DNA from: Treponema_C sp050320395
GTDB lineage: Bacteria > Spirochaetota > Spirochaetia > Treponematales > Treponemataceae
Reading direction: 5' to 3'
Assembly (NCBI RefSeq): GCF_050320395.1
Contig: NZ_CP144459.1
Coordinates: 2,108,001 to 2,172,000 of the forward strand
Length of the DNA stretch: 64,000 bases
The notes below the pieces were generated by a model. The model was not told the DNA's origin and ran no database searches. It saw nothing but the letters and a program-made list of their open reading frames with translations. Shown here piece by piece: positions 9,023 through 17,792 of the stretch. Within the stretch, counting starts at the first letter, position 1. Each line of letters begins with the position of its first letter. A program made the translations under genes and the position numbers.

Positions 9023-9918
9023 ACCTTTTCCCGCACCTTTGTTCCCATAATGCCAGTCGGCTTAACGAGCAAAATGACGATTAAAATGCCGAATGAAATG
9101 GCATCGGCAAACTGCGAGGATAAAAAGCCCTTCGTAAAAGTTTCGGCTATGCCCAATATGTAGCCGCCGAGCATGGCCCCCGGAACCGAGCCTATACCGC
9201 CCAAAACGGCGGCGACAAAGGCCTTTAAGCCCGGCATCGTTCCCATAACCGGCTCCACTTGAGGATAGGCGGTTGCATATAATATACCGCCGGCGGCGGC
9301 AAGAACGGCTCCCAAGCCGAAGGTAAAGGCTATAACCTTGTTAACCGAAATTCCCATTAAACTTGCGGCATGCATATCGAATGAAACGGCCCTCATAGCC
9401 TTACCGATTTTTGTTCTGTTAATAATATAGTTCAATACAATCATTAAAAAAGCGGATAAGACGATAACAATCAGCTGAATATTCGATACCGATATGGAGG
9501 CAATATCGAAACTGACGGTTTTCGGTGTAGGATATTGGCGCGGATTCGGTCCTATAAACGGAAACACGCGCGCACCGTTTTGTAAAATCAAAGAAACGGC
9601 GATAGCGGTAATCAACGAATTAAGGCGCGGCGCATTACGTAAGGGACGATAGGCAAAGCGTTCAATAATGATTGCAAGCAGGGCGCACACGAGCATCGAA
9701 AAAATAAAAGCGGCCGACAAAGCCGCAGGGGTTGTACCCCATGCCGTAAGAACAAAAAAGCCGCAGTATGCGCCGACCATAAGAATATCGCCATGCGCAA
9801 AATTGATAAGCTTTACAATACCGTAGACCATAGTGTAGCCTAAGGCAATCAAAGCATACATACTGCCTAAGGACAATCCGTTGACCAGCTGGCGGACAAT
9901 CATATTGCCGATTTCCAT
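9019..9918 (-). CDS. livH: branched-chain amino-acid ABC transporter permease LivH
   Basis: 299 residues from the ATG at 9918, chosen because AAGGAG lies 5 bases upstream; a GTG two codons earlier is also open. LivH motifs include GLSLGSMYALIALGYTMVYG at the N-terminus, INFAHGD near residue 40 and LGGIGSVPGAMLGGY near 240. It forms the membrane channel with LivM. It is the first gene after the binding protein, 136 bp downstream of livK. Confidence 0.93.
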   Translation of the reverse strand: MEIGNMIVRQLVNGLSLGSMYALIALGYTMVYGIVKLINFAHGDILMVGAYCGFFVLTAWGTTPAALSAAFIFSMLVCALLAIIIERFAYRPLRNAPRLNSLITAIAVSLILQNGARVFPFIGPNPRQYPTPKTVSFDIASISVSNIQLIVIVLSAFLMIVLNYIINRTKIGKAMRAVSFDMHAASLMGISVNKVIAFTFGLGAVLAAAGGILYATAYPQVEPVMGTMPGLKAFVAAVLGGIGSVPGAMLGGYILGIAETFTKGFLSSQFADAISFGILIVILLVKPTGIMGTKVREKV

Positions 9919-9998
9919 GGACACTCCTTTTATCCCATTATATATAAAAAAAGATTACGCGTAAATAGTCCGTTTCGGGATACCGCGCATAAAACGAC

Positions 9999-10032
9999 AC
10001 AAGCGGCCGCCGTAAAAGACAACCGCTTGTGA
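9999..10032 (-). terminator. hairpin between livK and livH
   Basis: CACAAGCGG and CCGCTTGTG are perfect complements around a 16-base loop, just downstream of livK. On the minus strand it is followed by GTCGTTTTATG, a weak T tract. This fits partial termination or RNA stabilisation, letting the binding protein be made in excess of the permease. Confidence 0.5.
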
Positions 10033-10054
10033 AAAACCGGCTTAATACCGAAAC

Positions 10055-11206
10055 TTAGGGATTAACGGTCGCCTTATATACGGCAGTTAACTTTCCGTCT
10101 TTTTTGACCAATTCCATCATAACGGCCGATTTTATCGGGTTGCGGTTTGCATCAAAGGTTAAGTTACCCGTTACATAGCTGCCGTTTGTTTTTGCGAGGG
10201 CATCGCGGATAGCTGCCGTATCCGATGTAGTTCCGGCCTTTTCAACCGCATCCTTTAAAAGATATACGCAGTCGTAAGCAAGGGCGGCAAAAGAAACGGG
10301 GGTGGAACCGTATTGTTTGGTATACGCATCTACAAAACGCTTTACACGCGGATCGGAAGAATCCGAGGCATAGTGGTCGGAATAAAAACCTTTTAACACC
10401 TCGTCTCCCGCATTACCGATAAGACCGCCCCAGCCGTCGCCGCCGACAATCTCCGTATCGATTCCCTGGTCGCGCAATTGCTTTGCAATCAAAGCGACAA
10501 CACCGTAGTAGTCGGGCAAATATACAACATCGGGTTTTGCATTTTTGATTTTGGTAAGCTGAGCGCTGAAGTTTTTATCTCCGGTACTGTAGGATTCGGA
10601 GGCGACAATCGTACCGCCGGCTTTTTCAAAGGCGATTTTGAAATTATCATATAAACCGACAGAATAATCGTTTGCAATATCGTATAAAACGGCAGCGCGT
10701 TTTTTACCTAAATATTCGGCAGTAAATTTACCGCCTACCGTTCCCTGAAAGGGGTCGATAAAACAGGCACGGAATACATAGTCGCCGGCGTCGGTTATGC
10801 TGGTCATCGTTGCGGCGGGAGCAACTAAAAGCACCCTTTGGGCCTGGGCCAAGGAAGTGATTGCGGCAGTCGCACCGGATGTAAGAGAGCCGATAATAAC
10901 TTTTACACCGTCTTTTGTCGTCAATTTTTTATAGACGTTTACCGTTTTTTCGGGATTGCCCTCATCGTCTTCGCCGATAAGCACAACCTGTTTTCCGGCA
11001 ATACCGCCTGCAGCATTGATTTCGGCTATAGCCAATTCCACACCGTTGCGGGCTTCGGTACCGTATACGGCAACCGGACCGGAAAGGGGATAAATACCGC
11101 CGATCGTAAAGGTATCGGATTCTTTTTTAGCACAGCCGGCAAAAAACACCGAAACGACTGCAAAACAACCGCATATAAAAAGAGCGGCACCTGCGTTTTT
11201 TTTCAT
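10055..11206 (-). CDS. Liv-type amino-acid-binding lipoprotein
   Basis: 383 residues. The first 27 form a lipoprotein signal: basic start, hydrophobic core ALFICGCFAVVSVFFAG and a Cys after FFAG. The rest is a type I periplasmic binding fold of the LivJ/LivK family (IGGIYPLSGPVAVYG, GVKVIIGSLTSGATAAI, GKKRAAVLYD). GGAGG lies 7 bases before the ATG and a good promoter lies upstream. Together with LivHMGF it makes a complete importer; the exact amino acid is not predictable from sequence. Confidence 0.9.
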   Translation of the reverse strand: MKKNAGAALFICGCFAVVSVFFAGCAKKESDTFTIGGIYPLSGPVAVYGTEARNGVELAIAEINAAGGIAGKQVVLIGEDDEGNPEKTVNVYKKLTTKDGVKVIIGSLTSGATAAITSLAQAQRVLLVAPAATMTSITDAGDYVFRACFIDPFQGTVGGKFTAEYLGKKRAAVLYDIANDYSVGLYDNFKIAFEKAGGTIVASESYSTGDKNFSAQLTKIKNAKPDVVYLPDYYGVVALIAKQLRDQGIDTEIVGGDGWGGLIGNAGDEVLKGFYSDHYASDSSDPRVKRFVDAYTKQYGSTPVSFAALAYDCVYLLKDAVEKAGTTSDTAAIRDALAKTNGSYVTGNLTFDANRNPIKSAVMMELVKKDGKLTAVYKATVNP

Positions 11207-11234
11207 GGAAAACCTCCGTTTTACTATAAAATTT

Positions 11235-11263
11235 ATTATACAGATAATAAAAAAGCATGTCTA
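11235..11263 (-). promoter_or_regulatory. sigma70-type promoter of the liv operon
   Basis: On the minus strand TAGACA, 17 bases, TATAAT, ending about 29 bases before the start codon of the binding-protein gene. Confidence 0.6.
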
Positions 11264-11343
11264 TAGTTTTATTAAAGTTTTTTCAGTCTGACTTAATTAT
11301 CCCCGTAAAAGAGCGTAAGGCGGGACGGTTTTAAAATAAAAGA

Positions 11344-11375
11344 GGGTGCCGCTCAGGCTTTGCCTTCGGACACCC
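11344..11375 (-). terminator. terminator of the ribosomal operon
   Basis: Minus strand: GGGTG and CACCC close a hairpin with an inner GGC/GCC stem, followed by the T-rich tail TCTTTTATTTT. It lies 13 bp after the zinc-ribbon gene, the last gene of the block. Confidence 0.6.
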
Positions 11376-11387
11376 TTCGTTCAAATC

Positions 11388-11570
11388 TTATACGGCGGCA
11401 GCCTTTCCGTTTTTAATGGCTGCGTTGCAGAATTTGCATACGGTCGTTTTTTGACCTTCAATTTCATGTTCGTATAAAACTTTTATATTTTCCTTTTTAC
11501 AGCGGCCGCAGGTTCCGCGTCCGTGATTAACCAAATTGCGAATACCTTTTCCGCGATGTGATTTTGACAT
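11388..11570 (-). CDS. small zinc-ribbon protein at the end of the ribosomal operon
   Basis: 60 residues, strongly basic. CGRC near residue 21 and CKFC near residue 47 make a Cys4 zinc ribbon, and the N-terminus SKSHRGKGIRNLVNHGRG is rich in Arg/Gly. AGGATC lies before the ATG. It follows rplQ by 48 bp. I do not recognise a named family. Position and composition suggest an RNA- or ribosome-associated protein. It is distinct from the S14 gene further upstream. Confidence 0.7.
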   Translation of the reverse strand: MSKSHRGKGIRNLVNHGRGTCGRCKKENIKVLYEHEIEGQKTTVCKFCNAAIKNGKAAAV

Positions 11571-11618
11571 AGATCCTCCTATGGAATCCGAACCGCTTAT
11601 GCGGCCGGATTAAATCAA

Positions 11619-12167
11619 TTACTCCGAAGCCTTTTCGGTATCGGCGCTTTTTTCAGCCGCTTTTTTTGCCGCCTTGGGTTTGCCTTCGCTTTCGGCTTTT
11701 TTACCCTTTTCGGCTTTTACCTTTTTATCGGCACCGGCTTTTTCTTTTGTCTTGGGCGCGGCTTTTTTAGCCTTTTCTTCTTTTTTGGCTTCTTTGGAAG
11801 AGGTATCGAGTTTATAATCTACCAATTCCAAAATAACCAAATCGGCCGCATCACCCTGACGAAAACCGAGCTTTAACATACGCGTATAACCGCCCTTGCG
11901 CTCTTTCATGCGCGGACCGATATCGGTAAAAAGCTTGGCCAAAATCGCCTCGTCGGCAATAAAGCGGGCGGCTTGACGGCGGTTATGAACCGAATCAACC
12001 TTGCCCCGCGTAATCAATTTTTCCGCAGCCCGGCGCACTTCGGAGGCCTTAGCCTTTGTCGTAGTAATGCGCTCGTATCTGAATAAGGAGGTTACCATAT
12101 TCCGCGACATTGCACGGCGGTGAGCCGAGGTGCGCGAAAGGGGATTAAAACCGTTTTTATGATTCAT
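11619..12167 (-). CDS. rplQ: 50S ribosomal protein L17 with long Lys/Ala tail
   Basis: 182 residues. Residues 1-118 are canonical L17 (NPLSRTSAHRRAMSRNM, ITTTKAKASEVRRAAEKLI). The remaining 60 residues are low-complexity K/A/E sequence, while many bacterial L17 proteins stop near 120. The start overlaps rpoA by 11 bp. Confidence 0.97.
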   Translation of the reverse strand: MNHKNGFNPLSRTSAHRRAMSRNMVTSLFRYERITTTKAKASEVRRAAEKLITRGKVDSVHNRRQAARFIADEAILAKLFTDIGPRMKERKGGYTRMLKLGFRQGDAADLVILELVDYKLDTSSKEAKKEEKAKKAAPKTKEKAGADKKVKAEKGKKAESEGKPKAAKKAAEKSADTEKASE

Positions 12168-13212
12168 CTGATTCTTCCTTTTTCTTTGTTAAATTTACCG
12201 CATTTTTCAGATGACTGTAATCCGTCATGCCGAGGTTAAGATTCCATTCAAGGAGTTTATCTTTTATTTCAGACAGACTTTTTTTGCCGAAATTACGGGT
12301 TTTGGCAATATCATCTTCCGTTTTTTTCGTTAATTCACCGATTGTGTGAATATTTGCATTTTTAAGACAATTCGACGAACGCACGGACAATTCCAATTCT
12401 TCAACAGGCGTGTTCAAAAGCTGCTTAATCCGCTCATCGCCCTCATCGATTTCATCCCTGCGGCCGATTTCGCTGTCGTTAAAATTGATAAAAATCGAAA
12501 AATGATCTTTTGCAATTTTAGCGGCTTCGGCAAGGGCATCAACGGGTGCAATACTTCCGTCCGTCCAAATTTCCATAATAAGCTTGTCGTAATCGTTGCG
12601 CTGACCGACGCGGCAGGGTTCAATGGAATACTTTACCTTTGAAACGGGGGTAAAGATTGCGTCCATCGGAATGGTTCCCACTACTTCTATATAGCGCTCG
12701 TTTTCTTCGGCGGGTATGTAGCCGCGTCCCAAATCAACCTGAACTTCAAATTCAAGGTGTGCATTTTCCATTGTGGTAAAAATATGCATATCCTTGGATA
12801 AAACTTCAAGCTGAGAACCGCGCGAAAACATCTCGGCGGTTATATCGGCCGCGCCTTTGAACTCGAACAAAAAGGTTTCCTGTTCGGTATCGCCGTCAAG
12901 CTTTAAGCGTATTTGCTTCATATTATTCAATACTTCCAACGCATCTTCAACAACATTGGGGATGCTTTCGAATTCGCTGGAAATAACATGGGGTACACCG
13001 TCGGCATCATAAGAAGTGATACGAACCGATGTTATGGCATATCCTTGAATACTGGACAACAATACCCTGCGCAGGGTATTACCGACCGTAGTGCCGAATC
13101 CGGGCTCAAAAGGATATGCGGTAAACTTACCGTAATTCGAATTCGTATCGAGAGGTTCAAAATTAATCCCTTTCGGTGTTTTAAATCCATGCAAGAGATT
13201 TTTACGGGCCAT
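12157..13212 (-). CDS. rpoA: DNA-directed RNA polymerase subunit alpha
   Basis: 351 residues. N-terminal dimerisation domain with GNTLRRVLLSSIQGYA near residue 45. The C-terminal domain near 265-335 (LELSVRSSNCLKNANIHTIGEL, NFGKKSLSEIKDKL) contacts UP elements and activators. It is separated from rpsK by a 180-bp gap, the longest inside the ribosomal block. Confidence 0.98.
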   Translation of the reverse strand: MARKNLLHGFKTPKGINFEPLDTNSNYGKFTAYPFEPGFGTTVGNTLRRVLLSSIQGYAITSVRITSYDADGVPHVISSEFESIPNVVEDALEVLNNMKQIRLKLDGDTEQETFLFEFKGAADITAEMFSRGSQLEVLSKDMHIFTTMENAHLEFEVQVDLGRGYIPAEENERYIEVVGTIPMDAIFTPVSKVKYSIEPCRVGQRNDYDKLIMEIWTDGSIAPVDALAEAAKIAKDHFSIFINFNDSEIGRRDEIDEGDERIKQLLNTPVEELELSVRSSNCLKNANIHTIGELTKKTEDDIAKTRNFGKKSLSEIKDKLLEWNLNLGMTDYSHLKNAVNLTKKKEESDES

Positions 13213-13392
13213 CGAAACTCCTTGTTATTTCGATTAAAGCTCGATTACGGACCGCCTATGCAGACAGCCCGTCTATCGGCACGGTGCGGGTAAATCTTCT
13301 TTACCGCATCGACAGTAATAGCAAACCGAACGTTTTTCAAAAGCTTTACAAAAAAACGCTGCGGTTTCCCGACATGCAAAACTCCGAAGCAA
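13213..13392 (-). other. 180-bp gap inside the ribosomal operon between rpsK and rpoA
   Basis: No ORF. It holds a GCGGTAAAGAAGATTTACCCGC hairpin and another T-rich fold. rpsD often occupies this place in other bacteria but is absent. The gap may hold an internal promoter, processing site or autoregulatory leader for rpoA. Confidence 0.4.
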
Positions 13393-13773
13393 TTACATGC
13401 GGCGGGTTTTGCGCGGGCGGCATCCGTTATGGGGAATGGGAGTTACATCGCTGATGGATTTTACTTTTAAGCCCAAAGCTCCCAAAGAGCGGACAGCGGA
13501 TTCTCTTCCTACACCGGGACCCTTTACAAATACATGGACTTCACGCAAACCGTAACCCACAGCCTTTTGCACGGCCGTTTCGGCTACGGATTGGGCGGCA
13601 AAGGGGGTCGATTTTTTTGCACCTCTAAATCCCAAACCGCCGGAAGATGCCCATGAAAGAGCGTTTCCTTTTAAATCGGTAATCGTAATGATTGTATTGT
13701 TAAACGTAGCCTGAATATATACGTTACCTTCATATACCGTCTTTTTTTCTTTCCGTTTTTTTACGGTAGCCAT
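13393..13773 (-). CDS. rpsK: 30S ribosomal protein S11
   Basis: 126 residues. Signature segments NNTIITITDLKGN and GPGVGRESAVRSL, with the conserved end DVTPIPHNGCRPRKTRR. It lies 16 bp downstream of rpsM, as usual in the alpha operon. Confidence 0.98.
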   Translation of the reverse strand: MATVKKRKEKKTVYEGNVYIQATFNNTIITITDLKGNALSWASSGGLGFRGAKKSTPFAAQSVAETAVQKAVGYGLREVHVFVKGPGVGRESAVRSLGALGLKVKSISDVTPIPHNGCRPRKTRRM

Positions 13774-13789
13774 CTATCTTGCCTCCACC

Positions 13790-14155
13790 TTATTTCTTCT
13801 TACCGGCAACGGTCTTTTTCTTACCTTTGCGGGTTCGTGCATTTGTGCGGGTGCGCTGTCCGCGGACAGGCAAGCCCTTTCTGTGACGCAAGCCTCTGTA
13901 GCAGCCGATATCCATAAGGCGCTTTATGTTCAAACCGATTTCCGAACGAAGGCGTCCTTCAACCTTGTATTCACCGTCGATAAGGGCGCGCAAAACGGCA
14001 ACTTCGTCCTGAGAAAGATCGTTCATTTTGCGGGTGGGATCGATTTTGGTTTTTTCGCAAATTTCCGCCGCAGAAGAACGTCCGATTCCGTAAATATAGG
14101 TCAATGCGATATTGACATGCTTGTTAGGGAGGTCAACTCCCGCAATTCGAGCCAT
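13790..14155 (-). CDS. rpsM: 30S ribosomal protein S13
   Basis: 121 residues. Starts ARIAGVDLPNKHVNIALTYIYGIG and ends in the typical GLRHRKGLPVRGQRTRTNART followed by a basic tail. It forms head contacts with 23S rRNA and initiator tRNA. Confidence 0.98.
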   Translation of the reverse strand: MARIAGVDLPNKHVNIALTYIYGIGRSSAAEICEKTKIDPTRKMNDLSQDEVAVLRALIDGEYKVEGRLRSEIGLNIKRLMDIGCYRGLRHRKGLPVRGQRTRTNARTRKGKKKTVAGKKK

Positions 14156-14172
14156 TCAATTACTCCTTAAGC

Positions 14173-14286
14173 TCAGCCCTGACGCTGTTTATGCTTGGGG
14201 TTGGAACAAATGATCCGGACAATACCGGCTCTTTTGATTACCTTACACTTGTCGCAAATAGGCTTTACACTTGTTCGTACTTTCAT
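14173..14286 (-). CDS. rpmJ: 50S ribosomal protein L36
   Basis: 37 residues. MKVRTSVKPICDKCKVIKR at the start and a C-x2-C/C-x4-H zinc site (CDKC, CSNPKH), ending KQRQG. It lies between secY and rpsM, its usual place. This is the zinc-containing form of L36. Confidence 0.95.
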   Translation of the reverse strand: MKVRTSVKPICDKCKVIKRAGIVRIICSNPKHKQRQG

Positions 14287-14360
14287 AGTATACTCCTAAA
14301 ATCAACCTGTTCCGAAACGGAAGTTTCCGAACAGGTTTAATCAACTGCACACTGCGGCCT

Positions 14361-15683
14361 CTACAGGTTGCGTGAACGCAGCTTTCCTTTTTTTACCAAA
14401 CCGTCGTGGTGGTGCATTTTAAGCAATGCTTCAATTTGGCTCATCGTATCCAAATCGACACCGACTAAAATCAACAGCGAGGTTCCGCCCATGAGCATTG
14501 AAATGCTTTGGGGAAAACCGAATGCATTTTGAATAACGGTCGGCAAAACCGCAATAACGGCAAGGTACAAAGAACCGGGCAGCACAAGCCTGTTCAATAC
14601 CTTTTGCATATACTCTTCCGTTTTATCGGTTCTGATACCGGGAATCGAGCCGCCGTTTTCCCGAATGTTCTTTGCTATTTCGGTGGGGTTTAAAGTTACC
14701 TGTGTATAAAAATATGCAAAGAATATAATCAATAATACCAATAAACCGTTATACAATAAACCGCTGGGGGTAAGCCAAGCCGCAACCCTGTTCAGCCAGC
14801 GGACATTGGGTCCCAAGCTGGTAGCAATCTGCAGAGGGAAGGTTAAAAACGACGATGCAAAGATAATCGGTATAACTCCCGAAGGATTGATTTTAAAGGG
14901 AATATACGTGCTTTGTCCGCCGTACATTTTGCGGCCGATAACCCGTTTTGCATAGTGTACCGGAATCTTGCGCTGTCCCTGCTGTTCATAGACAACAAAG
15001 GCGATAATTCCGACAAACATTACCAAAACGACTACGCTTTTAACGAGCATTTGACTGCCCTGTGTATTTATGAGTTTTCCCAGCTCGTAAACGGCCGAGG
15101 GAAGACGGGCGACAATACCGGCGAAAATAATCATTGAAATACCGTTACCGATACCGCGCGCGGTTATCTGCTCGCCGAGCCAAATCGTTATCATCGTACC
15201 CGTCGTAACCGTCAGAATAAAAAGTAAACGGAATAAGATCGGATTTGAAATAACAACCGCACCCGGTACGTAATAGGCATAAGCCGTAAGGGCGGTGGAC
15301 TGTATCATACAGACAAATACCGTACCGATACGTGTCCACGATTGAACCTTTTTTTGGCCGCCGTCTTCCTGCGCAATGCGCTTTAAGCTCGGAAAAATAA
15401 TCAATGCCAACTGCATAATAATCTGGGTAGAAATATAAGGCATAACACCGAGCATAAAAACCGAAAAGTTGGAGAAGGCGCCGCCGGCAAAAAAGTCCAT
15501 ATAATCGACAAAGGCGTTACCCTTTGTCAACGAAGAAAAATAAGCGGTCAACGCGTGGGGGCTTATTCCCGGCACGGTCAACACACTGCCGAGCCGGAAA
15601 ACGGCAAGAATAATGACGGTAAAGAGTACGCGTTCGCGCAGCTCTTTTACCCGAAATATATTTACAATCGGATTATTCGCCAT
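14361..15683 (-). CDS. secY: protein translocase subunit SecY
   Basis: 440 residues with ten hydrophobic segments. Conserved VPGI plug-side segment near residue 37, GGAFSNFSVFMLGVMPYI near 67, and cytoplasmic loop QQGQRKIPVHYAKR near 230. It forms the membrane channel of the Sec translocon. It is followed directly by rpmJ with no adk, map or infA. Confidence 0.97.
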   Translation of the reverse strand: MANNPIVNIFRVKELRERVLFTVIILAVFRLGSVLTVPGISPHALTAYFSSLTKGNAFVDYMDFFAGGAFSNFSVFMLGVMPYISTQIIMQLALIIFPSLKRIAQEDGGQKKVQSWTRIGTVFVCMIQSTALTAYAYYVPGAVVISNPILFRLLFILTVTTGTMITIWLGEQITARGIGNGISMIIFAGIVARLPSAVYELGKLINTQGSQMLVKSVVVLVMFVGIIAFVVYEQQGQRKIPVHYAKRVIGRKMYGGQSTYIPFKINPSGVIPIIFASSFLTFPLQIATSLGPNVRWLNRVAAWLTPSGLLYNGLLVLLIIFFAYFYTQVTLNPTEIAKNIRENGGSIPGIRTDKTEEYMQKVLNRLVLPGSLYLAVIAVLPTVIQNAFGFPQSISMLMGGTSLLILVGVDLDTMSQIEALLKMHHHDGLVKKGKLRSRNL

Positions 15684-15697
15684 AGCTCACCACCGGA

Positions 15698-16150
15698 TTA
15701 TTCGCCGGATACGGTAACGGTACCGCCGGCCTTTTCGATTTTTTCTTTAGCACCTGCGGAAACCTTGTCCGCACTTACCGTAAGCTTTTTATCGAGATCG
15801 CCGTTTCCGAGAATCTTCACCAAAAGCGCCGATTTTTTAAGCAAACCCTTTTCAATCAGCGTTTCGCGGTTTACGGTTTCACCGTCCGCAAATTTGGCCG
15901 CAATATTGACAAGGTTTACCGTTGCATATTCTTTGCGGTAGGGATAGTTGGAAAAACCGCGGCGTGCGATACGGCGATACAAAGGCATCTGACCGCCTTC
16001 AAAGCCGATATAAGTTTTTCCGCCGGAACGAGCCTGCTGTCCCTTGTTTCCCTTACCGGATGTTGTTCCGCGTCCCGAGGACGAACCGCGCCCTACGATA
16101 CGCTTTTTTTTGTTTGCGCCTGCCGGCGCGGTAAGAACCAAACCTGACAT
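15698..16150 (-). CDS. rplO: 50S ribosomal protein L15
   Basis: 150 residues. KKRIVGRGSSSGRGTTSGKGNKGQ at the N-terminus and GGQMPLYRRIARRGF are diagnostic. The start overlaps the rpmD stop by one base, and the stop is 14 bp before secY. Confidence 0.97.
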   Translation of the reverse strand: MSGLVLTAPAGANKKKRIVGRGSSSGRGTTSGKGNKGQQARSGGKTYIGFEGGQMPLYRRIARRGFSNYPYRKEYATVNLVNIAAKFADGETVNRETLIEKGLLKKSALLVKILGNGDLDKKLTVSADKVSAGAKEKIEKAGGTVTVSGE

Positions 16151-16341
16151 CAGTGTATCTCCTCGACTTTTACCAAATGCGAAACGGAGGCAACCATGCC
16201 TAATACAGCCGGATTCGCTTCCTGTTCCACAAAGGAGTTAATTTTCTTTAATCCCAGACAACGGACAGTCGCCCGCTTTGCGGGTTTTTGTCCGATAGTG
16301 CTTTTTACAAGCGTTATTTTAATTTTTTTTGATCCGGCCAT
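16150..16341 (-). CDS. rpmD: 50S ribosomal protein L30
   Basis: 63 residues. KITLVKSTIGQKPAKRATVRCLGLKK is the L30 core. It lies between rpsE and rplO as expected. Confidence 0.95.
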   Translation of the reverse strand: MAGSKKIKITLVKSTIGQKPAKRATVRCLGLKKINSFVEQEANPAVLGMVASVSHLVKVEEIH

Positions 16342-16344
16342 CGT

Positions 16345-16857
16345 TTAACCCCACATATCCTTTAAATGCTTGCCTCTGTTTTTTGCAACAACGCGGGCAT
16401 CCAAAAGGCTTTCTACCGCTTTAAAAGTCGCCCGAACCACGTTAATCGAAGTGTTGGAGCCGAGTGACTTGGACATAACGTCGGTAGCACCGGCAGCTTC
16501 CATAATGGCACGCACCGGGCCGCCGGCTATAATACCGGTTCCCGAACAGGCCGGCATTAAAAGGACCGAAGAGCCCTTATAAGCGGCCTGAATTTCGTGG
16601 GGAAGCGTACCGTGTCTTAAGGGTACGGTTACCAAACTGCGTTTAGCCTTATCTATACTCTTTTTAATCGCTTCGGTAACGTCGTTTGCCTTACCGAAAC
16701 CGTAGCCTACGCGGCCTTTTTGATCTCCCACAACCGTTAAAGCGGAAAAGGAAAAGCGGCGTCCGCCCTTTACTACCTTAGCGGTACGGTTCAGTTTGAC
16801 CAATTTTTCGATAAATTCTTTTTGCTGTTCTCTGTCGTGATTTCTCTGGTGTTCCAT
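16345..16857 (-). CDS. rpsE: 30S ribosomal protein S5
   Basis: 170 residues. Double-stranded-RNA-binding N-terminal domain with VVKGGRRFSFSALTVVGD and the C-terminal GTGIIAGGPVRAIMEAAG. S5 takes part in decoding accuracy. Three bases separate it from rpmD. Confidence 0.97.
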   Translation of the reverse strand: MEHQRNHDREQQKEFIEKLVKLNRTAKVVKGGRRFSFSALTVVGDQKGRVGYGFGKANDVTEAIKKSIDKAKRSLVTVPLRHGTLPHEIQAAYKGSSVLLMPACSGTGIIAGGPVRAIMEAAGATDVMSKSLGSNTSINVVRATFKAVESLLDARVVAKNRGKHLKDMWG

Positions 16858-16865
16858 AGCTTCTC

Positions 16866-17228
16866 CTAGAATACGATTCCGGCTTTACGTGCGCCGTCGG
16901 CAATAGCTTTGACTACACCGTGATAGAGGTAGCCGTTGCGGTCAAAAACAACCGTCGTGATTTTCTTTTCGGCAAGGCGTTTACCCATTGCCTCTCCGAT
17001 AACTTCAGCACCCTTAATGTTGGGTTTAAGCGACGAAAAATCCTTTTCCAAGGTGGAAACACAGGCCAGCGTTTTTCCTTCATCATCGTTAATCGCCTGC
17101 ACATATAAATTGCAGTTGCTTCTCGTAACGGTCATGCGGGGACGTTCGGCCGTACCGCGAAGGTGTTTCCGGATATGAATCTTTCTCTTTAAGCGTTTTC
17201 GATTTTTATCATTTAATTTCTTAATCAT
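16866..17228 (-). CDS. rplR: 50S ribosomal protein L18
   Basis: 120 residues from the ATG at 17228, chosen because AAGGGTG lies 6 bases upstream; a GTG three codons earlier would overlap that site. Motifs: RKRLKRKIHIRKHLRGTAERPR and the end DRNGYLYHGVVKAIADGAR. L18 binds 5S rRNA. Confidence 0.95.
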   Translation of the reverse strand: MIKKLNDKNRKRLKRKIHIRKHLRGTAERPRMTVTRSNCNLYVQAINDDEGKTLACVSTLEKDFSSLKPNIKGAEVIGEAMGKRLAEKKITTVVFDRNGYLYHGVVKAIADGARKAGIVF

Positions 17229-17239
17229 AGCAAACACCC

Positions 17240-17779
17240 TTATTTTACGCCGGCCTTACCGACTTTGCGTTTAATAACTTCGGTATCGTAGCGCACGCCC
17301 TTGCCCTTATAGGGTTCGGGTTTGCGTAAGCGGCGGATTTGAGCCGCAAATTCGCCTACCTGCTGTTTATCTATACCGGTGATATTGATTTTTCCCTGAC
17401 CGTCGGCCGTAACCGTTAAACCGTCGGGAATCGCCGCGATAAAATCCGTTGAATACCCCAGATTCATCACAAGAAGTTTTCCCTGCACCTCGGCACGGAA
17501 ACCGACACCGTTTATAACCAGGGTTTTTGTAAAACCGTCGGTTACGCCCTGCACCATATTGCGAATCAAACTGCGGTATAAACCGTGAGCCGCACGGGCA
17601 TTTTTGCTGTCGTCAACACGGGTTACCACGGCATGACCGTCCTCGACTTCGATTTTTACCGAATCGCAATAATCCTGGGTTAATTTTCCCTTAGGGCCTT
17701 CAACGGTAATCAGGTTTGCATCGGCCGTTACTTTTACTCCCGCCGGAATGGCAACGGGAAGTTTTCCTATTCTTGACAT
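17240..17779 (-). CDS. rplF: 50S ribosomal protein L6
   Basis: 179 residues. Starts MSRIGKLPVAIPAGV; the C-terminal repeat ends with PEPYKGKGVRYDTEVIKRKVGK, the L6 signature. It lies near the sarcin-ricin loop and factor-binding site. Confidence 0.97.
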   Translation of the reverse strand: MSRIGKLPVAIPAGVKVTADANLITVEGPKGKLTQDYCDSVKIEVEDGHAVVTRVDDSKNARAAHGLYRSLIRNMVQGVTDGFTKTLVINGVGFRAEVQGKLLVMNLGYSTDFIAAIPDGLTVTADGQGKINITGIDKQQVGEFAAQIRRLRKPEPYKGKGVRYDTEVIKRKVGKAGVK

Positions 17780-17792
17780 ACTTCCTCACTCC

